Of a stretch of DNA of 64,000 bases, positions 54,870 to 64,000 are shown piece by piece (position 1 is the first letter of the stretch; every line of letters starts with the position of its first letter). The position numbers and the translations under genes are program-made. The notes beneath the pieces are model-generated. The model saw only the letters and a program-made list of their open reading frames with translations. It was not told where the DNA came from and searched no databases. Source of the DNA: Arthrobacter sp. U41 (GTDB lineage: Bacteria; Actinomycetota; Actinomycetes; Actinomycetales; Micrococcaceae). The DNA is taken from NCBI RefSeq assembly GCF_001750145.1, contig NZ_CP015732.1:3844001-3908000 (forward strand), in the 5' to 3' direction.

Positions 54870-55502
54870 TCAGTTGAAGACGGGGTCTTCGGTCCGGCTG
54901 CGCTTGATTTCGAAGAAGTACGGGAACGATGCCAGGGCCACCGAGGCATCCCAGAGGCGCCCTGCTTCCTCACCCCGCGGGATGCGGGTGAGCACGGGGC
55001 CGAAAAAGGTGGTCCCGTTGAAGGAAACGATGGGCGTGCCCACGTCCTGGCCCACCAGCGAGATCCCGGCCTCGTGGCTGGTGCGCAGGGTGGCATCGAT
55101 GGCGTCGTTCTGGCCGGCTGCCGCCAGCTCCGCCGGCAGGCCGACCTCGGCCAGGGACTTGGAGATGACCTCGGCGATGTCCTTATTGCCTTCGTTATGG
55201 ATCTTGGTGCCCATGGCGTCGTAGAGCGCCCTAACATAAGCGCTGCCGTGCTGCTCGGCGGCGGCCGTGATGACGCGCACGGGCGCCCAGGCCTGGAGCA
55301 GGAACGCCTTGTACTCTTCCGGGAGCTCCTCGCGGTCCTCGTTCAGCATGGCAAGGCTCATGACGTGCCATTGCGTGCTCATGTCGCGGACGGCTTCCAC
55401 CTCGCCGATCCAGCGGGAGGTTACCCAGGCGAAGGGGCACATCGGATCGAACCAGAAGTCGGCCTTGTTGTTCTCTGCTGCAGCGGTCACGGTTTCAGGC
55501 AC
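54870..55502 (-). CDS. DsbA-like thioredoxin-fold protein (mycothiol-dependent nitroreductase type)
   Basis: The 210-residue protein has FWFDPMCPFAWVTSRW at the N-terminus and the helical DsbA insertion, closing with GTPIVSFNGTTFFGPVL. This layout matches the Rv2466c-like, mycothiol-linked DsbA family of actinobacteria. The active site reads CPFA, so the usual second cysteine is missing; a monothiol mechanism using mycothiol is plausible. GTG 55502 is chosen because AGGAG lies seven bases upstream. No signal peptide is present, so it is cytoplasmic. Confidence 0.85.
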   Translation of the reverse strand: MPETVTAAAENNKADFWFDPMCPFAWVTSRWIGEVEAVRDMSTQWHVMSLAMLNEDREELPEEYKAFLLQAWAPVRVITAAAEQHGSAYVRALYDAMGTKIHNEGNKDIAEVISKSLAEVGLPAELAAAGQNDAIDATLRTSHEAGISLVGQDVGTPIVSFNGTTFFGPVLTRIPRGEEAGRLWDASVALASFPYFFEIKRSRTEDPVFN

Positions 55503-55602
55503 GGGTAATCTCCTAAGGAAGTCTGCGGGGGAAAAGCGCACCAGCTCAAAGCACCGGGCATGTCAAAAGTGACAGCGACCGGTGCGGCCCGTTTATTCCG
55601 GA

Positions 55603-56883
<1,281 letters not shown>

Positions 56884-57099
56884 ATGTGAACCCCTTTTAG
56901 TATCTTGCTGCCGGCTGTATGGAAGTCCTGCGCAGCGCTGCACCCGTTACTGGAATCACGGACGTTCCTTGGGGGACGCCAGCCGTGACATGTTCCACTC
57001 TAGGTCACTTTGGGCCTGTTGGGTGGAAAGCCGACGCCGGTGCGGCCACATTAAGGGGACCGCACCGGCGTCGGGTACTGCTTCTTAGGTTATGGTCCG

Positions 57100-57759
57100 C
57101 TACCGGGTGATTGCCTGGGGCTTCATCTTGCGGGAATCAAGCACCTGGTCGATCAGGCCGTAGTCCAGGGCGTCGGCCGCGGTGAGGATCTTGTCACGCT
57201 CGATGTCATAGTTGACCTGCTCCGGGGTCCGGCCGGAGTGCTTGGCCAGGGTGTTCTCGAGCCACTCGCGCATGCGCATGACCTCGGCTGCCTGGATCTC
57301 CAGGTCCGAGGCCTGTCCGCCCTGGCCGCCGGAGAGCGACGGCTGGTGGATCAGGACGCGCGCGTTCGGCAGCGCCAGGCGCTTGCCCGGGGTGCCGGCC
57401 GCCAGGATCACAGCGGCGGCACTGGCCGCCTGGCCCAGGCAGACGGTCTGGATTTCCGGTCGGATGTACGTCATGGTGTCGTAGATCGCCGTCATGGCGG
57501 TGAAGGAGCCGCCCGGGGAGTTGATGTACAGCGTGATGTCGCGGTCCGGGTCAGTGGACTCCAGCACCAGCAGCTGCGCCATGACGTCGTCGGCCGAGGC
57601 GTCGTCGATCTGGACACCGAGGAAGATGATGCGGTCCTCAAACAGCTTGGTGTACGGGTCCTGACGCTTGAAGCCGTAGGGGGTGCGCTCCTCGAACTGC
57701 GGCAGCACGTAGCGGCTGCTGGGCAGGTTGCCGGCAGTCGAACCGAAGTTGTAGTTCAT
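57100..57759 (-). CDS. clpP2: Clp protease proteolytic subunit (ClpP2)
   Basis: A serine protease subunit with the catalytic serine in GQAASAAAV (S113) and histidine in VLIHQPS (H138). In actinobacteria two different ClpP rings assemble together. The second ATG (57759) has AGGAG eight bases upstream and is preferred; ATG 57765 and 57780 are also in frame. It begins 38 bp after clpP1 and is surely co-transcribed. Confidence 0.95.
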   Translation of the reverse strand: MNYNFGSTAGNLPSSRYVLPQFEERTPYGFKRQDPYTKLFEDRIIFLGVQIDDASADDVMAQLLVLESTDPDRDITLYINSPGGSFTAMTAIYDTMTYIRPEIQTVCLGQAASAAAVILAAGTPGKRLALPNARVLIHQPSLSGGQGGQASDLEIQAAEVMRMREWLENTLAKHSGRTPEQVNYDIERDKILTAADALDYGLIDQVLDSRKMKPQAITR

Positions 57760-57797
57760 GTTCATTGCTCCTGAATTCATTGCTGTCTGCGTGCCGG

Positions 57798-58472
57798 TCA
57801 GTTCTCGGTGGATGACGTGACAGGGCTCTCGCCCGCGCTGTCGCCGTCGCTGTTGGCGTTGGTTCCGCCGCCGCCGGCCACGGAACCCGCGTGCGCCGCG
57901 ATCTTGTCGAAGAAGCCGTATTCGAGGGCTTCCTTGGCCGTGAACCACTTGTCGCGGTCGTTGTCCTTGAGGATGGTATCGACCGTCTGCCCGGTCTGAG
58001 TGGCCGTCAGTTCAGCCATGACCTTTTTCATGTGCAGGATGAGCTCGGCCTGGATCTTGATGTCCGAGGCCGTGCCGCCGATGCCGCCGGAGGGCTGGTG
58101 CATCAGGATGCGGGCGTTGGGGGTGGCATAGCGCTTGCCCTTGGTGCCGGAGGAGAGCAGGAACTGTCCCATCGAGGCCGCGAGGCCGGTGGCGACGGTG
58201 ACGACGTCGTTCGGGATGAACTGCATGGTGTCGTAGATGGCCATGCCGGCGGTGACAGAGCCGCCCGGTGAGTTGATGTAGAGGTAGATATCCTTCTCGG
58301 GGTTCTCGGCCGAGAGCAACAGCAGCTGCGAGCAGATCGCGTTGGCGTTCTCGTCGCGGACCTCGGAGCCGAGCCAGATGATGCGCTCTTTCAGCAGGCG
58401 GTTGTAAATGTAGTTATCCTGGGCTGCCGGATCGACAGTAGCCATCCGGGGAGCCCCTGCTTGCTGTGACAT
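57798..58472 (-). CDS. clpP1: Clp protease proteolytic subunit (ClpP1)
   Basis: The partner ClpP subunit, with the catalytic serine in [10 protein letters not shown] (S100) and histidine in ILMHQPSGG (H125). The C-terminal 25 residues are Gly/Ser/Asn-rich and probably disordered. GAGGT precedes the ATG. It is first in clpP1-clpP2, and the trigger factor gene lies upstream behind its own terminator. Confidence 0.95.
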   Translation of the reverse strand: MSQQAGAPRMATVDPAAQDNYIYNRLLKERIIWLGSEVRDENANAICSQLLLLSAENPEKDIYLYINSPGGSVTAGMAIYDTMQFIPNDVVTVATGLAASMGQFLLSSGTKGKRYATPNARILMHQPSGGIGGTASDIKIQAELILHMKKVMAELTATQTGQTVDTILKDNDRDKWFTAKEALEYGFFDKIAAHAGSVAGGGGTNANSDGDSAGESPVTSSTEN

Positions 58473-58626
58473 GTGTACTTACCTCTCGCTGGCGACGGTG
58501 ACGCCACTGGACGACATCACTGAACTTTCCTACATGGACACTAACGGTTTTCCCGGCTGCTTTGTGCTCAGGCGCGGGGCTGTTCGCTGACGGCGCACGA
58601 TTGCCCCGGAGGGTTCATTGCCGGCT

Positions 58627-58667
58627 TAAAAAACGGCACCCCCGGATCAAAGATCCGGGGGTGCCGT
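58627..58667 (-). terminator. Intrinsic terminator of tig
   Basis: ACGGCACCCCCGGATC and GATCCGGGGGTGCCGT form a perfect 16-bp stem with an AAA/TTT loop, followed by six or seven T on the minus strand. It separates tig from clpP1-clpP2. Confidence 0.92.
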
Positions 58668-58689
58668 GGAATGACGGGAACAGAAAGTC

Positions 58690-60093
58690 TTAGAACTTCA
58701 CTGCTGCCGGGTCATCGTTCTTCGCGGTCTCGGTCGCTGCTTCTTCGGTAGCGGCTTCCTCGACGTCGGTCTCGGCAGCTGCCTCAACCGGCGCTTCTTC
58801 GCCGCCGGGGCGGACGAATTCGCTGAGGTCAACCTTGTTGCCTTCAGAGTCCGTGACCTCGGCCTGGCCCAGGACAACGGCCAGTGCCTTGCGGCGGCGG
58901 ACCTCGGAAACCATCATCGGGACCTGGCCGCTCTGATCGATGATCTGGGCGAACTGGTTCGGGTCCATGCCGTACTGGCCGGCGGTGGTGACGATGTAGT
59001 CGATCAGCTCGTTCTGGCTGACATTGACTTCTTCCTTTTCCGCGATGGCGTCAAGGATGATCTCGTTCTGGAAGGCACGCTCGGTGTTGGCCTTGACCTC
59101 GGCGCGGTGCTCCTCGGTGTCGTGTTCGCCTTCACCGTGGGCGTTCTCGGCGTTGAAGTGCTGCTCGAGCTGCTCTTCGACGACGGAGTCCGGGACGGGG
59201 ACCTGAACGAGCTCAACGAGCTTGTCGAGGACCTTGTCGCGGGCTTCAACACCCTGCTCGACGACCTTGGATTCTGCCGCCTGCTTGGCGAGGTCCTCGC
59301 GCAGTTCGGCCAGCGTGTCGAACTCGGAAGCCAGCTGGGCGAAGTCATCGTCAGCCTCGGGAAGCTCGCGCTCCTTGACGGACTTGACGACAACCTTGAC
59401 CTGCGCGGACTCACCGGCGTGCTCGCCGCCCACGAGGGTGGTGTCGAAGATGGCGTCCTCGTCGGCGCTAAGGCCGGTGACGGCCTCGTCGAGGCCTTCG
59501 AGCATCGTTCCGGCGCCGACCTGGTAGGACAGCCCTGTGGCGGAATCAACCTCGGCACCGTCGATGGTGGCGGTGATGTCGATCGTCAGGAAGTCCTTGT
59601 CGGCGGCCGGACGGTCCACGGACTTCAGCGTGCCGAAGCGGCCGCGGAGTTCGTCCAGGGCCTTGTCGACGTCGGCGTCGGTGGACTCAGCGGCGGCAAC
59701 CTCAACCTTGATGCCGGCGTAATCGGGCAGTTCGATCTCGGGACGCACGTCAACCTCGGCGTGGAACTTGAGTTCACCGTCGGTGGCGGACGGGTCCGGA
59801 ACCTCGGTGATCTCGACCTCGGGACGGCTCAGCGGGCGGATTCCGGTTTCCTGGACGGCTGCCTGGTACCAGCCATTAAGGCCGTCGTTGATGGCAGTCT
59901 CCAGCACGTAGCCGCGGCCAACGCGCTGGTCAATGAGCTTGGAGGGGACCTTGCCCTTGCGGAAACCGGGAACCTGGATCTGCGAAGCAACAGTCTTGTA
60001 TGCCTCTGCGATGCTGGGCTTCAATTCCTCAAAGGGGACCTCAACATTGAGCTTGACCCGCGTGGGGGTGAGGTTCTCGACAGCGCTCTTCAC
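58690..60093 (-). CDS. tig: Trigger factor (ribosome-bound chaperone, peptidyl-prolyl isomerase)
   Basis: Trigger factor meets nascent chains at the ribosome exit. The 467-residue product has the ribosome-binding motif [10 protein letters not shown] in the N-terminal domain, a central FKBP-type isomerase domain and a long helical C-terminal chaperone domain. The tail is rich in Glu and Ala ([18 protein letters not shown]), as in other actinobacteria. It lies upstream of the clp genes, a common order, but a terminator intervenes. Confidence 0.96.
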   Translation of the reverse strand: MKSAVENLTPTRVKLNVEVPFEELKPSIAEAYKTVASQIQVPGFRKGKVPSKLIDQRVGRGYVLETAINDGLNGWYQAAVQETGIRPLSRPEVEITEVPDPSATDGELKFHAEVDVRPEIELPDYAGIKVEVAAAESTDADVDKALDELRGRFGTLKSVDRPAADKDFLTIDITATIDGAEVDSATGLSYQVGAGTMLEGLDEAVTGLSADEDAIFDTTLVGGEHAGESAQVKVVVKSVKERELPEADDDFAQLASEFDTLAELREDLAKQAAESKVVEQGVEARDKVLDKLVELVQVPVPDSVVEEQLEQHFNAENAHGEGEHDTEEHRAEVKANTERAFQNEIILDAIAEKEEVNVSQNELIDYIVTTAGQYGMDPNQFAQIIDQSGQVPMMVSEVRRRKALAVVLGQAEVTDSEGNKVDLSEFVRPGGEEAPVEAAAETDVEEAATEEAATETAKNDDPAAVKF

Positions 60094-60162
60094 AGTCTAA
60101 GTACTCCTGGTTTTTAGGGGGTGGGGTTCTGCACCGCCAAGGGTCTGGCAGTACCTGCAGAG

Positions 60163-60237
60163 TCGGGGTGACAGGATTTGAACCTGCGACTTCCTGCTCC
60201 CAAAGCAGGCGCTCTAGCCAAGCTGAGCTACACCCCG
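60163..60237 (-). tRNA. tRNA-Pro(TGG)
   Basis: A 75-nt cloverleaf on the minus strand: acceptor CGGGGTG/CACCCCG, anticodon stem-loop CTGCTTTGGGAGCAG with anticodon TGG, T-loop GGTTCAAATCC and discriminator A. CCA is not encoded. Confidence 0.95.
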
Positions 60238-60283
60238 TAAGTGCACAGAACAGTCTACGATCATCCTGTGGTGATTTGCACAT

Positions 60284-60313
60284 TTGACACCGGGGCCCTG
60301 AATTGGGTTTAGT
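60284..60313 (+). promoter_or_regulatory. Putative promoter of tRNA-Gly
   Basis: A consensus TTGACA (60284-60289) and TTTAGT (60308-60313) are 18 bp apart; the tRNA begins about 58 bp after the -10 box. Confidence 0.5.
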
Positions 60314-60370
60314 TGTATCCGGCTTCAACAGCCGCCCGGAAGTTTTGCTGGATGACTCCTGCAAATACCC

Positions 60371-60441
60371 GGGGACGTAGCTTAATGGTAAAGCCTCAGT
60401 CTTCCAAACTGATTACGCGGGTTCGATTCCCGTCGTCCCCT
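60371..60441 (+). tRNA. tRNA-Gly(TCC)
   Basis: A 71-nt cloverleaf: acceptor GGGGACG/CGTCCCC, short D-loop AATGGTA, anticodon loop CTTCCAA with anticodon TCC, T-loop GGTTCGATTCC and discriminator T. CCA is not encoded. Confidence 0.95.
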
Positions 60442-60454
60442 CGGAAATATGACG

Positions 60455-60482
60455 AAAAAGCCCCTCTTCGGAGGGGCTTTTC
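60455..60482 (+). terminator. Intrinsic terminator of tRNA-Gly
   Basis: AAAAAGCCCCTC-TTCG-GAGGGGCTTTTT is a perfect tetraloop hairpin ending in a T-tract, 13 bp past the tRNA. Confidence 0.93.
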
Positions 60483-60547
60483 TTGTTCCGCAGGAGCTTT
60501 GTTCCACAGACGGCCGCTGACCCGCCAACCCGGGCTTCGTGACCCGC

Positions 60548-61483
60548 TCAGGGCACCTGGCAGGCAGGGCACCAGTAGAGCTTCCGGGCGCCGAGCTCGG
60601 TCAGTGCCACCGGAGTGCCGCAGTCCCGGCAGTCCAGTCCCTGCCGCCGGTAGACGAAGTGCGAGTCCACCGCCGCGGGCAGGCCGTTCCGGGCAGAGCC
60701 CCCCGCGTCGCCCCCGGCGGCGCCCTCGCCACCCCAGTAGCGCGGGGGTGTGGTGATGATCCGGCCGTCACGGACGCCGTCGGACATCATCGCAACGGTG
60801 TCGTCCCAGAGCCGCCCGGCCACCTCCGCGGACAGCGCCTTGCCCGGCAGCCACGGGTCCAGGCCCTGCCGGAACAGCAGCTCCGCACGGTAGACATTTC
60901 CGACCCCGGCAATGGCCTTCTGGTCCATCAGGAGGGCCGCGAGCGGCGTGCGCCTGGCCAGGATCCCGGCGATGAAGGCCTCACGGTCGCCGGGAAGGTT
61001 GCGCAGCGGGTCGGGACCGAGGCGTGCCCGTACGGCCGCCGCCTCCGCCTCGGTGAGCGTCTGGCAGGTGGTCGCACCGCGGAGATCGGCCCAGCCGTGG
61101 GCGCTGGCGAGCCGGACGCGGACGGCGCCGACCGGTGCGGGCGGGCCCTCGTACCGGGCCGGACGGGCCACGCTGCCGTCGTCGTAGATCTCCCGCTCCC
61201 CCACCTTGCGTGGCGCCCCAATGCTCGACGCGCCACGGAAAGTCGCATCGCCGCCGAAGTCCCAGGCGCCATAGAGGCCCAGGTGGACATGCAGCAGCAG
61301 CCCGTGCTCGAACTCCAGGAACAGGTGCTTTCCGTGCGCGTCGGCGCCGGTTACGGTGTGGCCGTCCAGCAGCGCCGCGCCCTGGACAAAACGTCCCTGC
61401 GGACTTGACACCGCGAGCCGCTCCCCCGTGAAGACGTCCCCGAACTGCCGGGCCAGCCGGTGGACGGAATGCCCTTCCGGCAC
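60548..61483 (-). CDS. Fpg/Nei-family DNA glycosylase/AP lyase (Nei2 type)
   Basis: The enzyme removes oxidised bases and nicks the strand. The N-terminus MPEGHSVHRLA, with catalytic P2 and E3, is the Nei2/Nei-like form rather than MutM (MPELPEV). The helix-two-turn-helix region is DQKAIAGVGNVYRAELLF, and a zinc finger with CRDCG and CPAC ends the protein. GTG 61483 shares one base with the rpiB stop codon, so the two are coupled. Length 311 is slightly long because of a glycine-rich insert before the zinc finger. Confidence 0.92.
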   Translation of the reverse strand: MPEGHSVHRLARQFGDVFTGERLAVSSPQGRFVQGAALLDGHTVTGADAHGKHLFLEFEHGLLLHVHLGLYGAWDFGGDATFRGASSIGAPRKVGEREIYDDGSVARPARYEGPPAPVGAVRVRLASAHGWADLRGATTCQTLTEAEAAAVRARLGPDPLRNLPGDREAFIAGILARRTPLAALLMDQKAIAGVGNVYRAELLFRQGLDPWLPGKALSAEVAGRLWDDTVAMMSDGVRDGRIITTPPRYWGGEGAAGGDAGGSARNGLPAAVDSHFVYRRQGLDCRDCGTPVALTELGARKLYWCPACQVP

Positions 61484-61974
61484 TAGGCGATGACCTCGCC
61501 GGTGCGCTCGTAGGCGGCGATTTTGCTGATCCGGCGGACGTGGCGCTCGTCATTGCTGAAGGGTTCGGCCAGGAACGCTTCGATGATTTCGGTGGCTTCG
61601 TCGACGCTGTGCTGGCGGCCGCCGACGGCGACGACGTTGGCGTCGTTGTGTTCACGGGCCAGCTTCGCAGTGGACAGGTTCCAGGCCAGAGCGGCCCGGA
61701 CGCCCTTGACCTTGTTGGCGGCAATCTGCTCGCCGTTGCCGGAGCCGCCCAGGACGATCCCGAGGGCGTTGGTTCCGGCGGCCTGGTCCGCCATCACCGC
61801 GAGCGCGGCGTTGATGCAGAACGAGGGGTAGTCATCCAGGGCGTCGTACTCTTTGGGGCCGTGGTCCACCACCTCGTAGCCCTTGGCGCTGAGGTGTTTG
61901 ACCAGGTGGGCGCTGAGTTCCATGCCGGCGTGGTCGGTGGCGATGTGCACGCGCGGGAAGTCACTTGGGGTCAC
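61483..61974 (-). CDS. rpiB: Ribose-5-phosphate isomerase B
   Basis: RpiB interconverts ribose 5-phosphate and ribulose 5-phosphate. The 163-residue product has VHIATDHAGMELSAHL at the start and the catalytic GIVLGGSGNGEQIAANK. NDANVVAVGGRQHS and the C-terminal RHVRRISKIAAYE complete the family pattern. It is joined to the Nei-type gene by a one-base overlap, a pairing conserved in related genomes. Confidence 0.95.
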   Translation of the reverse strand: MTPSDFPRVHIATDHAGMELSAHLVKHLSAKGYEVVDHGPKEYDALDDYPSFCINAALAVMADQAAGTNALGIVLGGSGNGEQIAANKVKGVRAALAWNLSTAKLAREHNDANVVAVGGRQHSVDEATEIIEAFLAEPFSNDERHVRRISKIAAYERTGEVIA

Positions 61975-62093
61975 GGCGTATCCGTTCGTTGGGGCAGACC
62001 CGTGGCATCACTCGGGTCTGCGGGGCGGTTTGGCGGCTGTTCCCAGCCTACTAGGGCACCGGAGGGAGGGCTTGTTCGGCCGCCGGACGGGCG

Positions 62094-63095
62094 TCACAAC
62101 TCGGTGGCCTCGCCGGTCCGGCGCGCCCTGGCCGCCACCCGCGAGATCACCCGGGCGAGGTTGTCCGCCGTCGTGGCATTCCCGGCACTGACGGTCAGGG
62201 TCCGCCCGTCCAGGCGGTCGACGACGACCGCGGGGCCGCTGCTGACCAGCAGCACCGCCGAGGTGCCGCGGCTCCGGTAGCCCCAGCCGCCGTAGTCAGC
62301 TGCCCGGACTTCCTTCGGTGTTGCCGCCTCGATGGCCGAGGCCGGCACGTCCATGACCCTGACGAACCCGGCGGCGAAGACCCGCAGGCCGCTCCGGTCC
62401 ACCCGGAGGCGGGCAAACAGGCTCGCCGCAGCCAGCAGGGCCAGGCCGGCCAGGAGGGCAGCCAGCCAGGGCACGGCGATGGTGAGGAGGGCGGCGGGAA
62501 GCAGGGTGGCGATCCCGAGCATCACAAAGACTGAACTGCGGGCGTGGACCCACAGGCTCACTGAATCCCGGGCCAGATCCGGATCCAGTTCGCGGGCCAG
62601 GGCCTCCTGCATCGCCTGGTCGTCGTCCGTGGACCAGCGTTCATCGGCTTTGAAGACGAAGCCCATGACGAAGCCCAGCCCCAGGGCAGCGCCGCTGCCC
62701 ATGGCGAGCACCGCCACGTCCACCTGCGCCTGGCTCGCGTCCGCCAGGCCGAGCTGTCCGACCAGCACTGCGGCGAGAACGGTGGTGATGAAGAGGCTCA
62801 CGAACAGTCCTGCGCCCATCATGATCCGGCGCATAATGGCCGGACGGGACAGCGGCACGGCCTGCACCAGCACGGCCCAGCCAATCAGCACGATCATGGC
62901 GGCACCGCCGCCGATGACGGCCCCGAACGGCGCGAAGTCCGCTGCACCGGCCCCGGTCCAGCGGATGGCCAGCGGCTCGGGCAGATCGGAGCGGATCAGG
63001 AACGCGCAGACCACAAACGCCGCCGCGAGCATGAGCGGGAACCCCGCGGCGAAGCGCAGTGCCCTGGCGTCCACAGAATCCCGAAGCTTTCCCAT
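62094..63095 (-). CDS. DUF1648-like membrane protein
   Basis: The 333-residue protein has about five hydrophobic segments. The first external loop LPEPLAIRWTGAGAADFAP resembles the DUF1648 motif (P..I..HW). The C-terminal half is soluble and PH-like (RVDRSGLRVFAAGFVRVMDVP), ending in ATTADNLARVISRVAAR. ATG 63095 follows GGGGAT. Function unknown; it stands alone, divergent from pepN with about 135 bp between starts. Confidence 0.7.
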   Translation of the reverse strand: MGKLRDSVDARALRFAAGFPLMLAAAFVVCAFLIRSDLPEPLAIRWTGAGAADFAPFGAVIGGGAAMIVLIGWAVLVQAVPLSRPAIMRRIMMGAGLFVSLFITTVLAAVLVGQLGLADASQAQVDVAVLAMGSGAALGLGFVMGFVFKADERWSTDDDQAMQEALARELDPDLARDSVSLWVHARSSVFVMLGIATLLPAALLTIAVPWLAALLAGLALLAAASLFARLRVDRSGLRVFAAGFVRVMDVPASAIEAATPKEVRAADYGGWGYRSRGTSAVLLVSSGPAVVVDRLDGRTLTVSAGNATTADNLARVISRVAARARRTGEATEL

Positions 63096-63230
63096 ATCCC
63101 CAACGCTACCCCCGGCGCTTCGGCGTTCGGTATCTTGAGTGACCCAGGCAACTTGCCAAGTGCCGCACAAGTGAAAGAATGATTTCACAGTACCGATTTG
63201 CCCGTCCCTAAGCATCCCGGAGGCCCAATT

Positions 63231-64000
63231 TTGCCTGGAATGAACCTGACGCGCGCCGAAGCACGCGAGCGTGCCAAACTGATCGCCGTCGACTCCTACG
63301 AGGTCGAACTGGACCTGAGCCGCGGGGAGAAAGTCTTCGGCACCACCACCGCCGTGAAGTTCTCGGCCCAGCCGGGCTCCTCGACGTTCATCGATGCCGT
63401 TACCGACTCCGTGCTGGGTGTGACCCTGAACGGGCGCGAGCTTGACCCGGCAGAGGTTTCCGACGGGGTCCGGATCCAGTTGCCGGAGCTGGCGGCCTAC
63501 AACGAGTTGCTGGTTGTGGCCGAGGCCCCGTACATGAACACCGGCGAGGGGCTGCACCGCTTCGTGGACCCGGTGGACCAGGAGGTCTACCTCTACACCC
63601 AGTTCGAGGTTCCGGATTCCCGGCGGATGTTCGCCGTGTTCGAACAGCCCGACCTCAAGGCCAGCTTCACGTTCACGGTTATTGCCCCCTCGCACTGGGA
63701 TGTTGTGTCCAACTCCCCCACTCCGGTGCCGGTCGAGACCATCCCCGGCACCGACGGCGGCGCCCGCTCCGTGTGGGAGTTCACCCCCACACCCCGGCTC
63801 TCCTCCTACGTCACGGCGCTGATCGCCGGGCCGTACCAGTGCGTCCGCAGCGAAGTGGTCGCCGCCGACGGGAAGGTCACCCCGCTGGGCGTCTTCGCCC
63901 GCAAATCCCTCATGCAGTATCTCGACGCGGACAACATCTTCGAGCTCACCCGCCAGGGCTTCGAGTTCTTCGAGGCGCAGTTCGGCTGCCCCTACCCGTT
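63231..64000 (+). CDS. pepN: Aminopeptidase N (M1 family), 5' part
   Basis: The first 256 residues of a metal-dependent aminopeptidase are visible: MNLTRAEARERAKLI, YEVELDLSRGE, then GLHRFVDPVDQEVYLYTQF and DSRRMFAVFEQPDLKA, which form the N-terminal beta-domain of PepN. The zinc motif HExxH lies beyond the window. TTG 63231 is the best start because GGAGG lies seven bases upstream; ATG 63240 is three codons later. Confidence 0.94.
   Translation, partial: MPGMNLTRAEARERAKLIAVDSYEVELDLSRGEKVFGTTTAVKFSAQPGSSTFIDAVTDSVLGVTLNGRELDPAEVSDGVRIQLPELAAYNELLVVAEAPYMNTGEGLHRFVDPVDQEVYLYTQFEVPDSRRMFAVFEQPDLKASFTFTVIAPSHWDVVSNSPTPVPVETIPGTDGGARSVWEFTPTPRLSSYVTALIAGPYQCVRSEVVAADGKVTPLGVFARKSLMQYLDADNIFELTRQGFEFFEAQFGCPYP

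Overview
The window is a piece of a high-GC actinobacterial chromosome, most likely Arthrobacter/Pseudarthrobacter (Micrococcaceae). The grounds are protein character and gene order: a class Ib nrdHIEF operon, rplU-rpmA-obg-proB-proA-nadD-rsfS, tig-clpP1-clpP2-clpX, ileS-folC-DUF4233-ndk, an ileS T-box of the actinobacterial translational type, an RNase E/G with long disordered flanks, many GTG/TTG starts, and several starts that look leaderless (a -10 box 6-7 nt before the start codon). No taxonomic search was possible.

Layout. Bases 1-3500 are accessory: the end of an unknown gene, a small XRE regulator, a divergent 57-codon gene and a lower-GC TrlF-type ATPase that lacks the front of its PHP domain. 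Bases 3.6-7.8 kb hold the ribonucleotide reductase operon with a NrdR-box-like palindrome upstream. Bases 8.0-11.7 kb hold a three-gene lipid-modification operon (FAD oxidoreductase, DUF1365, cyclopropane/methyl-branched fatty acid synthase) divergent from a LysR regulator, followed by an aldehyde dehydrogenase, a BCCT transporter and a DUF2004 protein. Bases 16.9-20.6 kb hold metF-metE; a cobalamin-riboswitch-like sequence lies upstream of metF but on the opposite strand. Then come a 67-aa gene, a ROK regulator, an rRNA-type methyltransferase, a flavoprotein and a PhnA/YjdM zinc-ribbon protein.

At 25.1-26.8 kb a 1.7-kb block (ZIP transporter, small membrane protein, two tiny genes) lies between two exact 26-bp direct repeats and looks inserted between two formerly divergent genes. 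Two identical tRNA-Ala(GGC) genes follow, then the rsfS-nadD-proAB-obg-rpmA-rplU block, a ThiD-TenA fusion under a TPP riboswitch, RNase E/G, a VKOR-family protein, ndk/folC/ileS, an EEP-family protein, an SDR, an AGCS symporter and valS. The right end holds a DsbA-like protein, clpX-clpP2-clpP1-tig, tRNA-Pro and tRNA-Gly, a Nei-type glycosylase, rpiB, a DUF1648 membrane protein and the start of pepN.

Most genes are housekeeping. The unusual signals are the orientation of the B12-riboswitch-like element, two long perfect palindromes at convergent gene ends sharing a sequence core, the repeat-flanked ZIP block, the truncated TrlF gene and an orphan intrinsic terminator near 54.8 kb. I saw no CRISPR array, rRNA, complete insertion sequence or prophage.
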